In this document: positions 21,451 through 31,833 of the stretch, one piece after another
Numbering within the stretch: the first letter of the stretch is position 1
How the letters are laid out: the number at the start of each line of letters is the position of its first letter
From: Candidozyma auris
Taxonomy: Eukaryota; Ascomycota; Pichiomycetes; Serinales; Metschnikowiaceae
Reading direction: 5' to 3'
Assembly: GCF_003013715.1 (NCBI RefSeq)
Contig: NC_072818.1
Span: forward strand, 62,001-126,000
DNA length: 64,000 nt
The notes under the pieces: model-generated
Told to the model about the DNA's origin: nothing
What the model saw: only the letters and a program-made list of their open reading frames with translations
Databases searched by the model: none
Program-made: the position numbers and the translations under genes

Positions 21451-22039
21451 TGCAGGCAATGCAAGATGGTTTTCGAGGGTAGAGGTAAGAAAGGGCAGGT
21501 AGTTTTGACGTGAATCACATTTGACAGTCAAGAAAAGCAACAATTGACAACGGTGTATGGTGGATGGTTAAGGATGTGTTTAAGATCCTGTGCTACAATG
21601 GTTATGTATTAGTTACAACGGTGTTTCAACATTGGAAACAATCATGCTGGTGCTTTTTATTGCGCGCCCACGCTTTGAAGCGACTAAAATAGCCAGCATT
21701 TAAAGCGAGGGTCCAGAAGGTGATACTAGAGGGGGAAACAAATCGAAGTGGAAAAAAAAAAGAATAAAAAAGAATAACAAAGCTGTGTCAAAAAGACCAA
21801 TTGAACCAAGAGAACCACTTGAAAAAAAGCATCTCGAAGTTTGCTTATGGGTATTGTGATGACAGCTGGCTACTCTTGATTTTTTTTTCCTGCCGAGTAA
21901 ATACCCGTACACCTTTTTGTTTTGACAGTGGGACAATTTTTGCCAGGATACAACCACCGCGTTCCTTGTCCTTGAGAGCCTCAAGCAACCAATCAAATCA
22001 CCAACAAGAGATTCCTTTACTTCATTCTCGGGCCGGGCA
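21451..22039 (+). promoter_or_regulatory. SEC2-BNI1 intergenic region
   Basis: 589 bp holding the SEC2 3' UTR and BNI1 promoter. A/T-rich tracts lie at 21749-21775 and 21879-21893. No clear TATA box is seen close to the BNI1 ATG. Confidence 0.4.
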
Positions 22040-25000
22040 ATGTCTACACGAAGACGAATAGACCCGTACCACGCTGCCTCTCAACACGAGGACGTGGAGA
22101 AGGCGAACTCCGCCTACTACGCTCCACTAGGGCCCAGGAAACTGCCGCAGAAACAGCCTCCCCAGGCACAGCATTCGAACCAGCAGCAGCAGCATCAACA
22201 ACAACAGCAACTGCTCTCTCATCGCATTTCTCTGGGGTCAATTTTTTCCATTCGAAGAAATCGGTCCCAACAGAGCCAGGGACTAAGCAACGACGATCAC
22301 GATCTGGACTCTGGGTCGGTAGTTTCCGGCAACACCGTCGGATCGAATCCGTCGAACAACATGAACCTGTCCAATAGCGCTCTATATCCCAACGCATCGT
22401 CTGTGTCGTCACGCCGCCACGGTTCCATGGCCAGCGTAACGTCGGGCGGGTCAACGGGCCCCACCACAACATCCTCCACCATTGTTCCTGGCCCTCAGGT
22501 CACGAGCTCCACACACTCCCGTCTGGGCTCCATATACTCGTTTAATACTAGTTCTAATCCGTACGACCACGTTACTGAGCGCCTGGCTCGTCAGAGTCTC
22601 GATAATAAACTGCATCTACAACAACAACCACATCAACAGCAACAACAACAGCAACAGCAAGCACCATCATCCCTGCATCGAGCCCCGTCGTTTGCTCTTT
22701 CTCGTAAAGCCACGGGGCTGTCGCTTTTCTCCAGACCTTCTATTAGCACGTCAGCATCTGAAGATGTTGCCAAAGATGACCTGGGGTTGACGCTTCGAAA
22801 ACCGCAAAACCCAGTGGAAATCGAGCGTATGTTTCGGGACTTGATGGAAAAACGTGATTTCAAGTCGTTGCCGTCGCAGGCACGCCAGGAAATGCTCAAT
22901 TACTCAATAGATAAAAAGTGGATGCTAGTGCAGCAAGACGCCATTCACGAACACAGCAAGCTGGCGCTGAAACTGAAGGCAACTCCAGAATACTACACAA
23001 GAAAACTAATCGCAAAGACAATCTCCTCGGATGAACTCGAGAATTTGTGGGTGTCGCTTCGAACAGAGCCTATTGACTGGGTGCGTGAGTTTATCTATGA
23101 CTTCCAGGGAGATGTGGCACTCTCGCTGTACTTGATAAAAGTTCATGACCAGATGGGAAGTCTGGACATTGACGATATCCAGGATGACATTTTCAACAAG
23201 GAATTTAATACCCTCAAGTGTCTCAAGTGCATGATGAATCAGAAGTTGGGCGCCGAAAGAGCGAAATCCGACGATTCTCTTTATATCAACGCCATCACGG
23301 GGTCTCTTCTATCACCTCGCATTGCTACTCGCAGAATTGCCGCTGAGTCCCTCACATTCATGATTGTGTATTATTGCCGCGTAGGCGGCGACCACAACAA
23401 GTACCACAAGGTGCTCCGTTCCCTTGACGGTTTGCAGCTGAAACCTTACTATGAGTTCGTCTCGGCATCCAGTGCATCCGCAAAAAAAACGCTTCAAAGA
23501 AAACCTCCTCCAGAGGATACGAACCATAGATTTGAGCTCTGGCTCCGCTTGGTGGGAATAACGATCGAGGGAAGAGGTAGGTACTCGAACTCATTGGTTG
23601 GTGCCAGTGAAGAACTCAAGTATCAGTTCGCTGTAAATGGGTCCACTGTGGGAGGCTCCTCGCACGTCGAAAATCAGCTTATGGAGTATTGCTTGGGCAC
23701 GATGCTTTTGATCAATACCATAATAGAGTATGGTGTCGATTTCCGGGTGCGGATTCATCTTCGGGCACAGTTCACGGCTGCTGGGATCGAGCCATTATTG
23801 GCAAAGTTTAACGACTTGGGCTACGATAACTTGGCGAAGCAAGTGCAGAAATACCGTGAAATGGCGGAGGCCGATGAGTTAGAGCTCAAGACGAAACAGC
23901 AGATCGAAGAGGATCTTGATTTCAATAATCCTGTGGATTTGGTTCGGTCTCTCTGGAACAATGTCCAGAATAGTGACGCTCAGGGCCACTTCCTCAGTGC
24001 AATGCAGCATATTTATTTGAACCAAACAGAAAAGAGGGATGATTCAGAGGAGCTCACACGCAGCTTACGTCTCCTTGATGGTCTTATACAAAATGTGACA
24101 ACCGCTCATACCTCCAACGACGAGTCAGCGGTGGGCATTGCAATCAACCGGTTGTATGCGGGCTTAAGCACTGACGACATGTACAGAAAAGCTATCAATG
24201 AGGTGAAGCTCTACAAGAAGATTGCTGAAGAGGCCACGGCCGAGAGGGACGAGATTTCTAAACAGCTTTCTATCGGCTCGGAAGGGTTAATTCAAAACAT
24301 GTCAAATGAAATCAAAGAGCAGGAAATAGTGCTCAGGAGAACCAGACGGATGAATGAAGAGCTCCAAGAGGAACTTGAGGATTTGAAGCGGAAGCATTTA
24401 CGTGAAAAACAAGAACAGGAAGTGGAGATGCGTGAGCTTTTAATCATGTTGAACAGTGCACAAATAGACTCGAAGAGAGATAAAAATAAAACAACGTTGC
24501 TGGTGCAGACAAGCAACGAGAAGCTCATCAAGAAGTTGCAGAAAGAGATCAACAGAAGGAAGACAGAGTTTAAGCTTGACAACAAGCAACTTGGTACCCT
24601 GGTGGAACCAAGCTCTCGTTTGCGGGCTTTGAGAGAACAGATGGCCGATATCGAAAACCTTGCCAGAGAGTTGGAGATGACTGACTTCGAGACGTACTCT
24701 TTGCCAAAGGAGGAGGCAAAACCTGATGTTCACGAACCTGAGACACCAGAGCCTGAAGAGCTTCCCCCAGTGCCTGTGGGTCCCAAGCGTTCTGTGCGTG
24801 AGGATGACTTAGAGAAATTGGAGAGACTCAGAAAGAAACTCGCCTCTTTGCAGAGCGAGTCAAACGATATTATGAAGTTCAATAACAAGTCGTTGTTCCT
24901 GAAACAAAAATACCTTGCTTTGGAACGCTTGCGTGAGTTGGAGCAGAACTTTGCAGACTTTAACATAGATTTCGACATTGACGAAAACGAAGCGGCTTTA

Positions 25001-27376
25001 TTAGGTTTCATGGACGCCAATATGAAGTCGAAGATTCAAGAAGAGCTTGACGAAGTGAGAAAGCTCAACAATGACCTCCGCTCGCAACTCGCCGCAATCA
25101 AGGATGTGAAGCTGCCTCCATCTGACGCTTCTCCAGACACGCTTCAGAAACTCGAAGCCAAGTATGCCCAGGGAAAGGTTGTTGTTGATGGCTCCGACGT
25201 GGCGGTTAAAAGCTCCAACACCCCAAATAAGGACTACCGTAAGAATAGAAAGTCAACAATGAACTCACTTGATCCGAAGTTCCTTAATGAGTTGAGTTCA
25301 AAGGTCAAGCAGGCTGAAGCTATTGGCTCATCTTCCGATGACGAAAAGTTTGAGGACTCAGTGGATAAGGTCGAAGAAACAGAGACTCCAAAGGCTACTG
25401 GTGCCCCGCCACCACCTCCGCCTCCACTTCCACCCGCTCTTGGAGGTGCTCCACCACCTCCACCACCTCCGCTCCCACCTTCACTCGGTAGTGCCCCTCC
25501 ACCACCACCTCCTCCATTACCACCCTCTTTGAATGGTGGAGCTCCTCCACCGCCACCTCCACCACCACCACCATTACCAATGGGCACCAACAACTCTAGC
25601 AAGTCGCCTTCGCCAGTACCACAGCATCCACATCCATTTGAAGCGTACCCAAGGCCTAAGAAGAAGTTAAAGCAGTTGCATTGGGAAAAGGTCGACAATG
25701 GCGAGAACGATTCAAACTCGTTCTGGCAAAATTCTCAGCTGCACACGATCGCTTCAGACTTGATGGACAAGGGTGTTTTGGATGAAATTGAGGCAATCTT
25801 TGCAGCGAAGGAGATCAAGAAGTTGGCCACTAAGAAGAAGGAAGACATCGATAAGGTGACCTTTTTGGCCCGTGATGTGGCGCAACAATTTGGTATCAAC
25901 TTGCATTCTTTCAACAGTTTGTCAGATGAGGAAGTTATAGACAAGATCTTGCGATGCGACAAGGATCTGTTGGCAAACCCTGCTATATTGGAGTTCCTCG
26001 GTAAGGACGAGATCACCGAAGTATCTAACAGTTTAGCAAGAAACCTCGAGCCTTACCTGACAGACTATACATCTGAAGAAATTTCCAAGCCCGAGAAGGA
26101 CCCTAGCGAATTGCAGAGACCTGATAGAATCTACCTTGAGCTTATTTATAATTTGCAACACTATTGGAAGTCGAGAGTCAGAGCTTTGAAGACGATTGTG
26201 AATTATGAGAAGGACTATGACGATTTGGTGACAAAACTTAGGTCTCTTGATGACGCTGTCGACAAGATCAAGCATTCGAAACATTTGAGGAGTGTCTTTG
26301 ACATCATCTTGGCCGTAGGTAACTACATGAATGATACTTCCAAGCAAGCCAAAGGTTTTAAGTTGAGCTCGTTACAAAGATTAAGTTTTGTGAAGGACGA
26401 GAAGAATAGCATGTCTTTCTTGCACTACGTCGAAAAGACCGTGAGAACGCTTTATCCAGAGCTTTTGGCGTTCATGGATGATCTCGCTGCATGCGTTCCT
26501 GTTGCGAAATTTTCAATAGAGAATATTGCAAACGACTGCAAGGACTATGGGCAGGCGATCAAAAACGTTCAGAGCTCGATTGACATTGGTAACTTAAGTG
26601 ACGTTTCCAAGTTCCACCCCAAAGATCGGGTGTTGAAGGTTGTTAGTCCAGCGTTGCCTAGAGCAAAGAAGAAGGCTGACTTGTTACAAGATCAAGCGAA
26701 CTATACCCTCAAGGAGTTCGAGACGTTGATGAGGTACTTTGGCGAAGACCCTAACGACAGTTTTGTGCGGAACTCCTTCTTCAGCAAGTTCACCAGCTTC
26801 TTGTCTGAATTCAAGAAGGCCCAGCGCGAAAACTTGCAGCGTGAAGAAGAGTTGAGGGTCTATGAGCAAAGAAAGAAGCTATTGGAGAATAAAACGAAGC
26901 AAAGCAAAGCCAAGAAAGAAAGTGGTTCTGAGGACGACGAGGAAAATGTCATGGACTCTCTTCTCGAGAAACTCAAGGCTGCTGGTCCTCAACGAGGCGA
27001 ACCATCGTCAGCACGCAAGCGTGCTCTCATGAAAAAACATTTGATGGAGAGTTTGAAAAAGCTGAATTCTGAATCTGACTCAAGGGATAACTCACCTAGC
27101 CGTGCTGGACCTATCAATCCGGAATTAGCAGGAGCTGACGAGTCAGACAAGGACATTCTAGCGAAGAGCGACGACGATGTGGGCTCTCGAGCCAGAAACT
27201 TGCTTCAAGAATTAAGAAAAGCGGAAGGCAGCGACAAACCTACAAGTTCATCAGCATTTAGACAACAAAGACAGCGCCGCAGACAGCTTCTGACCGTTGG
27301 CGAAGATGAAATCAAAGAGGCCACCTCTGAAGTTGTTCCAGAAGCAAACAACGAGGATGCAGAGGAAAACAAGTGA
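22040..27376 (+). CDS. BNI1: Formin Bni1, actin-cable nucleator
   Basis: 1778 aa. Order: disordered N-terminus with two polyglutamine tracts (about 50-57 and 193-208); GTPase-binding/FH3 region (about 255-620); long coiled coil (about 715-870); FH1 with four proline runs (about 1120-1185); FH2 actin-nucleating domain (about 1205-1620, including ILAVGNYMNDTSKQAKGFKLSSLQRL); diaphanous autoregulatory motif (about 1635-1670, MDSLLEKLKAAGP followed by ARKRALMKK). Family role: Rho-GTPase-activated assembly of actin cables for polarised growth and cytokinesis. The FH2 sequence follows S. cerevisiae Bni1 closely as I remember it. A CTG codon at 26057-26059 (residue 1340) stands in PY?TDY, where a small residue is expected. 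The stop lies 67 bp from the stop of the convergent gene at 27444. Confidence 0.96.
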   Translation: MSTRRRIDPYHAASQHEDVEKANSAYYAPLGPRKLPQKQPPQAQHSNQQQQHQQQQQLLSHRISLGSIFSIRRNRSQQSQGLSNDDHDLDSGSVVSGNTVGSNPSNNMNLSNSALYPNASSVSSRRHGSMASVTSGGSTGPTTTSSTIVPGPQVTSSTHSRLGSIYSFNTSSNPYDHVTERLARQSLDNKLHLQQQPHQQQQQQQQQAPSSLHRAPSFALSRKATGLSLFSRPSISTSASEDVAKDDLGLTLRKPQNPVEIERMFRDLMEKRDFKSLPSQARQEMLNYSIDKKWMLVQQDAIHEHSKLALKLKATPEYYTRKLIAKTISSDELENLWVSLRTEPIDWVREFIYDFQGDVALSLYLIKVHDQMGSLDIDDIQDDIFNKEFNTLKCLKCMMNQKLGAERAKSDDSLYINAITGSLLSPRIATRRIAAESLTFMIVYYCRVGGDHNKYHKVLRSLDGLQLKPYYEFVSASSASAKKTLQRKPPPEDTNHRFELWLRLVGITIEGRGRYSNSLVGASEELKYQFAVNGSTVGGSSHVENQLMEYCLGTMLLINTIIEYGVDFRVRIHLRAQFTAAGIEPLLAKFNDLGYDNLAKQVQKYREMAEADELELKTKQQIEEDLDFNNPVDLVRSLWNNVQNSDAQGHFLSAMQHIYLNQTEKRDDSEELTRSLRLLDGLIQNVTTAHTSNDESAVGIAINRLYAGLSTDDMYRKAINEVKLYKKIAEEATAERDEISKQLSIGSEGLIQNMSNEIKEQEIVLRRTRRMNEELQEELEDLKRKHLREKQEQEVEMRELLIMLNSAQIDSKRDKNKTTLLVQTSNEKLIKKLQKEINRRKTEFKLDNKQLGTLVEPSSRLRALREQMADIENLARELEMTDFETYSLPKEEAKPDVHEPETPEPEELPPVPVGPKRSVREDDLEKLERLRKKLASLQSESNDIMKFNNKSLFLKQKYLALERLRELEQNFADFNIDFDIDENEAALLGFMDANMKSKIQEELDEVRKLNNDLRSQLAAIKDVKLPPSDASPDTLQKLEAKYAQGKVVVDGSDVAVKSSNTPNKDYRKNRKSTMNSLDPKFLNELSSKVKQAEAIGSSSDDEKFEDSVDKVEETETPKATGAPPPPPPPLPPALGGAPPPPPPPLPPSLGSAPPPPPPPLPPSLNGGAPPPPPPPPPPLPMGTNNSSKSPSPVPQHPHPFEAYPRPKKKLKQLHWEKVDNGENDSNSFWQNSQLHTIASDLMDKGVLDEIEAIFAAKEIKKLATKKKEDIDKVTFLARDVAQQFGINLHSFNSLSDEEVIDKILRCDKDLLANPAILEFLGKDEITEVSNSLARNLEPYLTDYTSEEISKPEKDPSELQRPDRIYLELIYNLQHYWKSRVRALKTIVNYEKDYDDLVTKLRSLDDAVDKIKHSKHLRSVFDIILAVGNYMNDTSKQAKGFKLSSLQRLSFVKDEKNSMSFLHYVEKTVRTLYPELLAFMDDLAACVPVAKFSIENIANDCKDYGQAIKNVQSSIDIGNLSDVSKFHPKDRVLKVVSPALPRAKKKADLLQDQANYTLKEFETLMRYFGEDPNDSFVRNSFFSKFTSFLSEFKKAQRENLQREEELRVYEQRKKLLENKTKQSKAKKESGSEDDEENVMDSLLEKLKAAGPQRGEPSSARKRALMKKHLMESLKKLNSESDSRDNSPSRAGPINPELAGADESDKDILAKSDDDVGSRARNLLQELRKAEGSDKPTSSSAFRQQRQRRRQLLTVGEDEIKEATSEVVPEANNEDAEENK

Positions 27377-27443
27377 GGATGCATGCCGTATCAACTTTGT
27401 ATTACGAATTTACGAGATACCCCCGACGCATTATTCTATGTTC

Positions 27444-30400
27444 TCAAAGGAGAACTCCCAAAGTAGATGCTCTTTCTATGTCTTCCAAATCGTAGTCTAT
27501 AAGGTCATTCGAAGCATTCAAGTTGAAGAACGGTTTATAGATTCCTTGGAATGCTTTTCCTGTAAGCTTGTACGAGAAGGGCCTGTTGAGTCTTTCGTAA
27601 AGAGCGTCCATGCTGCTTCCTGACGGGATCTTACCCTCTTCAGAGAGCTTTTCGTAGATTTGCTCTATCTCTGTAGAATTCTTGTTCACTTGATTGAAAA
27701 CGACAATCTCTCCCGTCACTCCAACACTTAGCACATAATCATGCTTGCATTCATTGGCCCATGGACCAACCGCCAGGCTCTTGTACAAACGAGCAATCAG
27801 AGCGGTTTTGAAGATCGCTTTCTTGTTTCTTTCCCCCGCCTTCGTCACTTCGTGAATCGAAGAATGGAGCTTATCTGAAAGGTAGATTGAATCGCCGATC
27901 TTGACGTGGTTTGCGACAGCTTTTGGAAGCATATCACTAACGATAACTTCGAGTCTCTCGTATGGTTGCGTATCGGCAGTGCAACACTCAAACTCAAATA
28001 CAGAGTCCATTTTTGTGCTTACAATGATTCTTTTTCTGCCTTGTTCCGTATCTGTAGTCATAGAAACAATATCAGTAGGGAACGTCATGAGAAGCTTAAA
28101 TGGACGAAGCTTCTTGTCAGCTAACAAGTATGAGGTAGAAAAGAGCATATTTTCAGAGGCAATGAAGATGGTCAGACCAATCTGCGCAATGCAACTAATT
28201 GGAGTGCCTTGAGAAATCGAGTAAAGTTCGGTGACCTTGATTGCAATGTTGGAAGACGAGCCTGATCCGAGAGGAATCTTCGAGTAGTCCAAGATCTTAA
28301 GAGATCCTTGAGAGTCGTTCACTGAACACCCAACGATAAGTTTTTTGGAAACCCTTTCGTTCCTCTCGATCTCCCACTGCAACGCACAAATGGGCTTCTC
28401 GTCGAGATCAAATATCGGCGTCGACCTTTCCTCGCCCAGCTTGTTGTCGAACTCGACCAGGGGAAGCATTCGGAATGATTTTCTGTCTGCAAAGCGAAGA
28501 CGATTTGATGGGTCTTTGGATGCGCAAAGGAAGGCAAACACATTGATGTTTTCCAAGTGGATGAGCCTTTTTGCCGCTTCTCCAATGCTGATCTGCCGTG
28601 CACACGGTGATTTATGACAGAAAAGGGAAGCCAAGATCACACCATCATCTCTGACCATGGCGATCTTGCGATAACCGGGCTCATTCAGACCAATTGAAAC
28701 AGCCAGAGACGTCGCGTGAACTGATCTCTCATCGAAGGCAACCTTAGTAGGGAAATTGGATTCCTCAAACTCAAAAAGCCATAGGTTTCGAAGTGCTACA
28801 AGCACCTGACTCTCGTCAAAGGGAGTGAATGAAACCGGAGTAGATCCAAGACGTAAATGCTGGACTAACGACACTAAGCTAGTCGGGTCCTCGTTCACAT
28901 GAAAGCGGAATACGTAACCAGTCTGAGTGCCAACAAGTAACATCTTCTTGCCCCACAGCCAGTGAAAGTCACTTGCAATCTGGAACTCATAGGGGAATCT
29001 CTCGTACTTGTTGTGCTCACGCAAGTCCACAGTTGCCCGTTGCAGGTGATCGAACCCGTCGTCTGCACTGTAAGGCCACAACGTAATCTTTTCGTCATAG
29101 GTTCCCATCATTAAAACGCCATTTCCCTGAGCATCTGTAAATGTCTTCAACACGCTGACATCTAAGTCCAATGCGGTGGAGTATACGCTGCTGAGACATT
29201 TGAAAACGTCAAAATCGTCATCAAAGGCCGGTACAGCCACCCTGACCACCTCAAGGTAGAGAGTACCTGCCAGCTTGATGATCATAAACAAGAAACCCAA
29301 GCCACTATCAACATGTAAGACTGTCTTGTCCTCTAGAGAAGCGGTAAAACAGTCCTCCAAGTTTGTGAATGTGATTGTGGATGCGGTGATTTGCAAGAAC
29401 ACTTGCAGTTGCACACTTGGTATTGGTACCAAATCGACAAACAAAGTCGTCTCGTCAGTGTAAATCGAAGGCTCTCGTATTTCAGTGAGCACGTCTTCAG
29501 TGGAACCCGTAAAACCATTGGACTTGGAATTATCGCTGAACTCAGCATGATCTAGCTCTAAGAGCTTTGTCGAGAACACCATCGACGCGAAGAAGAGCTC
29601 TCTTGAATCATTAAGCCTGAAATGAAATAGCTTTACAGTCTTTCTGAGGTCGTTGTAGCACTGACTATCTCTTCGTAGTGGGTATGCAACGCTTAAATTG
29701 GTAAGTTTGGCTCGTTTGTTGTACCCTGAAATGGCCCAGATCTCTTGGGAAGCGTAAGGATATACCGTGCGTGTGTTGATTGCATCGATGACACAAATGT
29801 CCACCAAGGGAGCCCAATTCTTGTAGTCTCGAAGTAAGCGTACCTCTGAGTAAGGTATCTTGTCAGGAACTTCTCCAAGGGGTTCCTGAATGTGGAGTTT
29901 CTTAGCTCCACCGTTATCGTTTGCGTAATGGACGATGAAGCCTTCTTCTTTCAGGTTGACGAAAGTAAACGTCGAAATCGACTCAGGAAGACGTACTAGT
30001 GGTGTATAATGTAAAGAAGCGTTACTTTCAGAAACAGTAACGGAATAAATAACCCCAGAGTCTGTAGCCACAAGAATTTCGTCAGTAGAGGAGTCCGCAT
30101 GCGGGGACTCTGGGTATGCAAATGCTGTTGGAAATGCACCATCGTAGGTGAAGATGGGGAACGAATAGTCCGCCAGGATGATATTATGGCTGGTTATTAT
30201 AACAAAGCAGGTGGGGCACACAAATAGAAAGCTAGAATTTCTCGCAAGTGCAACAATGAACACCGGTAACGTAAATGAAGGCGTAAGTGGAAGAGTCAGT
30301 CTTCTACAATTCTCCGGGAAGGACTCTGATGCATACCACTGGAAGAGATTAAGATCAAGCCGCTCACCTGCACTATACGAAAGCGTCAAAAGCTGTAGAA

Positions 30401-31208
30401 GGTTCTCTTCCGTGGACAGACCTGCTGAAGCTCCAAAGCAAACCTGCAAGATGTTTCCCTCGAGGGGCACATTGTAATGGGGCAGAAACTCCACGCCCAA
30501 CTCTGTTTGAATGCACGAATATATTCTGAAGACGTTAGCCGCAGAGGCAGAAACCACCGCCAGCCCAGTAGGATGTACCCGTAGAAGAGCACCCAGAGAG
30601 TCCATATCGGGGATGGGTCTTGTTGGTGGCGGCAGCGTCTTCCACCACTGCACGACAAAGGGCTTGTAGACATAGGAATGGGGGTCGAAATTGCCCTTCT
30701 TGGTGATATTCGGGTCCACGTCTTTAGGCATGTAGTAGAGCCGTATAAGTAGCAAGAAGCTCAGCTTGAGAGAAACAAACAAAGAGTCCTCCAGATCAGT
30801 TCCAGGCACCAACACACAGTCTCGTAGTGCCAGTGGGAACGAGAACTCAACGCCATTGGCATTCAAGGAGCACAATTTCACGATCACGCTCACTTCAGTG
30901 AACTTGGGCAGTAGCACCTCCTCATCCTCCAGTTCCTGGCTCTTCTTCGTCTGCCACAAAATTTCTCCATCGTCATCATCCTCACTCATATCGTCGCCAA
31001 AAAACGAATCGGCTTCTGGTGGGTGGAGCAGCTGCTCCCTTTCGTCGTTGATGCTCTTTGACGGTAGGCCAGCCCATTGCTTATGGAGGTCAACTTTGAA
31101 CGAAGGAAAGAATTTGAGCACAATTGGCAGGTTGATGAGCGTCCTCTTTGTAAGCACAGTTTCTGGCTTCTCTGGCGGCTCCTCCACGAGCCACGCCAAC
31201 GGGTCCAT
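27444..31208 (-). CDS. DDB1/CPSF-A superfamily protein, MMS1-like
   Basis: 1254 aa in one frame. The sequence is a chain of beta-propeller-like strands throughout, without transmembrane segments. Features: acidic loop near residue 75 (MSEDDDDGEI), a segment LLQLLTLSYSAGERLDLNLFQWY of the type found in the Mms1 N-terminal/CPSF-A family, and a helical C-terminus (IYEKLSEEGKIPSGSSMDALYERL). Best reading is Mms1, the adaptor of the Rtt101 cullin ligase acting in replication-fork repair. S. cerevisiae Mms1 is about 1400 aa. RSE1 (spliceosomal) and CFT1 (cleavage factor) are paralogous alternatives; the C-terminus does not resemble what I remember of Rse1. Convergent with BNI1. Confidence 0.55.
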   Translation of the reverse strand: MDPLAWLVEEPPEKPETVLTKRTLINLPIVLKFFPSFKVDLHKQWAGLPSKSINDEREQLLHPPEADSFFGDDMSEDDDDGEILWQTKKSQELEDEEVLLPKFTEVSVIVKLCSLNANGVEFSFPLALRDCVLVPGTDLEDSLFVSLKLSFLLLIRLYYMPKDVDPNITKKGNFDPHSYVYKPFVVQWWKTLPPPTRPIPDMDSLGALLRVHPTGLAVVSASAANVFRIYSCIQTELGVEFLPHYNVPLEGNILQVCFGASAGLSTEENLLQLLTLSYSAGERLDLNLFQWYASESFPENCRRLTLPLTPSFTLPVFIVALARNSSFLFVCPTCFVIITSHNIILADYSFPIFTYDGAFPTAFAYPESPHADSSTDEILVATDSGVIYSVTVSESNASLHYTPLVRLPESISTFTFVNLKEEGFIVHYANDNGGAKKLHIQEPLGEVPDKIPYSEVRLLRDYKNWAPLVDICVIDAINTRTVYPYASQEIWAISGYNKRAKLTNLSVAYPLRRDSQCYNDLRKTVKLFHFRLNDSRELFFASMVFSTKLLELDHAEFSDNSKSNGFTGSTEDVLTEIREPSIYTDETTLFVDLVPIPSVQLQVFLQITASTITFTNLEDCFTASLEDKTVLHVDSGLGFLFMIIKLAGTLYLEVVRVAVPAFDDDFDVFKCLSSVYSTALDLDVSVLKTFTDAQGNGVLMMGTYDEKITLWPYSADDGFDHLQRATVDLREHNKYERFPYEFQIASDFHWLWGKKMLLVGTQTGYVFRFHVNEDPTSLVSLVQHLRLGSTPVSFTPFDESQVLVALRNLWLFEFEESNFPTKVAFDERSVHATSLAVSIGLNEPGYRKIAMVRDDGVILASLFCHKSPCARQISIGEAAKRLIHLENINVFAFLCASKDPSNRLRFADRKSFRMLPLVEFDNKLGEERSTPIFDLDEKPICALQWEIERNERVSKKLIVGCSVNDSQGSLKILDYSKIPLGSGSSSNIAIKVTELYSISQGTPISCIAQIGLTIFIASENMLFSTSYLLADKKLRPFKLLMTFPTDIVSMTTDTEQGRKRIIVSTKMDSVFEFECCTADTQPYERLEVIVSDMLPKAVANHVKIGDSIYLSDKLHSSIHEVTKAGERNKKAIFKTALIARLYKSLAVGPWANECKHDYVLSVGVTGEIVVFNQVNKNSTEIEQIYEKLSEEGKIPSGSSMDALYERLNRPFSYKLTGKAFQGIYKPFFNLNASNDLIDYDLEDIERASTLGVLL

Positions 31209-31833
31209 GTCAGTATCTGGTTGATCGAGGGTTTCGAAAGTAGTGTTATAGTTTCCAGGTGAAAGATCAGTAGTTGGAACTTTCTGATGACCAGTTTGAG
31301 GCTATATGGGTGTTTATAAATGATGAGACTCTAATTACTAGAGGTCAGTGGGTGCTGGTTTCTCTGATCGAGTGTACCTTGAGTAGTAGTTCATGGTTCA
31401 TATAGATATGCGCGATGCTACGGTTAAAGTGCTAATCCGTGCCCAATGTATGGGATACAGAAATCAAGGGTTATGCTGGGGTAAAAAGTAAATCGTTTGT
31501 AATTGAGGAAGCCAAAAAGCACAACTTGCCCATTTATTTTGTGGAGCTAGCATCGCCGCCCTTTGAAGGGGTTCCCTCAATTTGCACCCAATACTTGACT
31601 ATGTATGTGCCACTTCAGGCCAGGGAATCCTACAAGAAATCACCACATGGCTTTTGGAGCCTTCATTGAAGCATGATGCATTCCCCATATTTTATCCTAT
31701 TGGCTCCGTGCCGCCATTGGACACTTCCGCATCTGGTTCATGTTTCCTGCCTCCTGCCTCCTGCCTTGGGCCTAGTATAAAATGGTTGCAAAATCCACAT
31801 TTTTGATCTCATTTCTCAACTACATTTCTTCCC
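31209..31833 (+). promoter_or_regulatory. Divergent promoter region; TATA box of MFS gene
   Basis: TATAAAA at 31776-31782 lies 52 bp before the MFS ATG at 31834. Just upstream are three ctcctgc units (31749-31765). A short frame at 31439-31669 does not start at ATG and is not supported. Confidence 0.5.
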
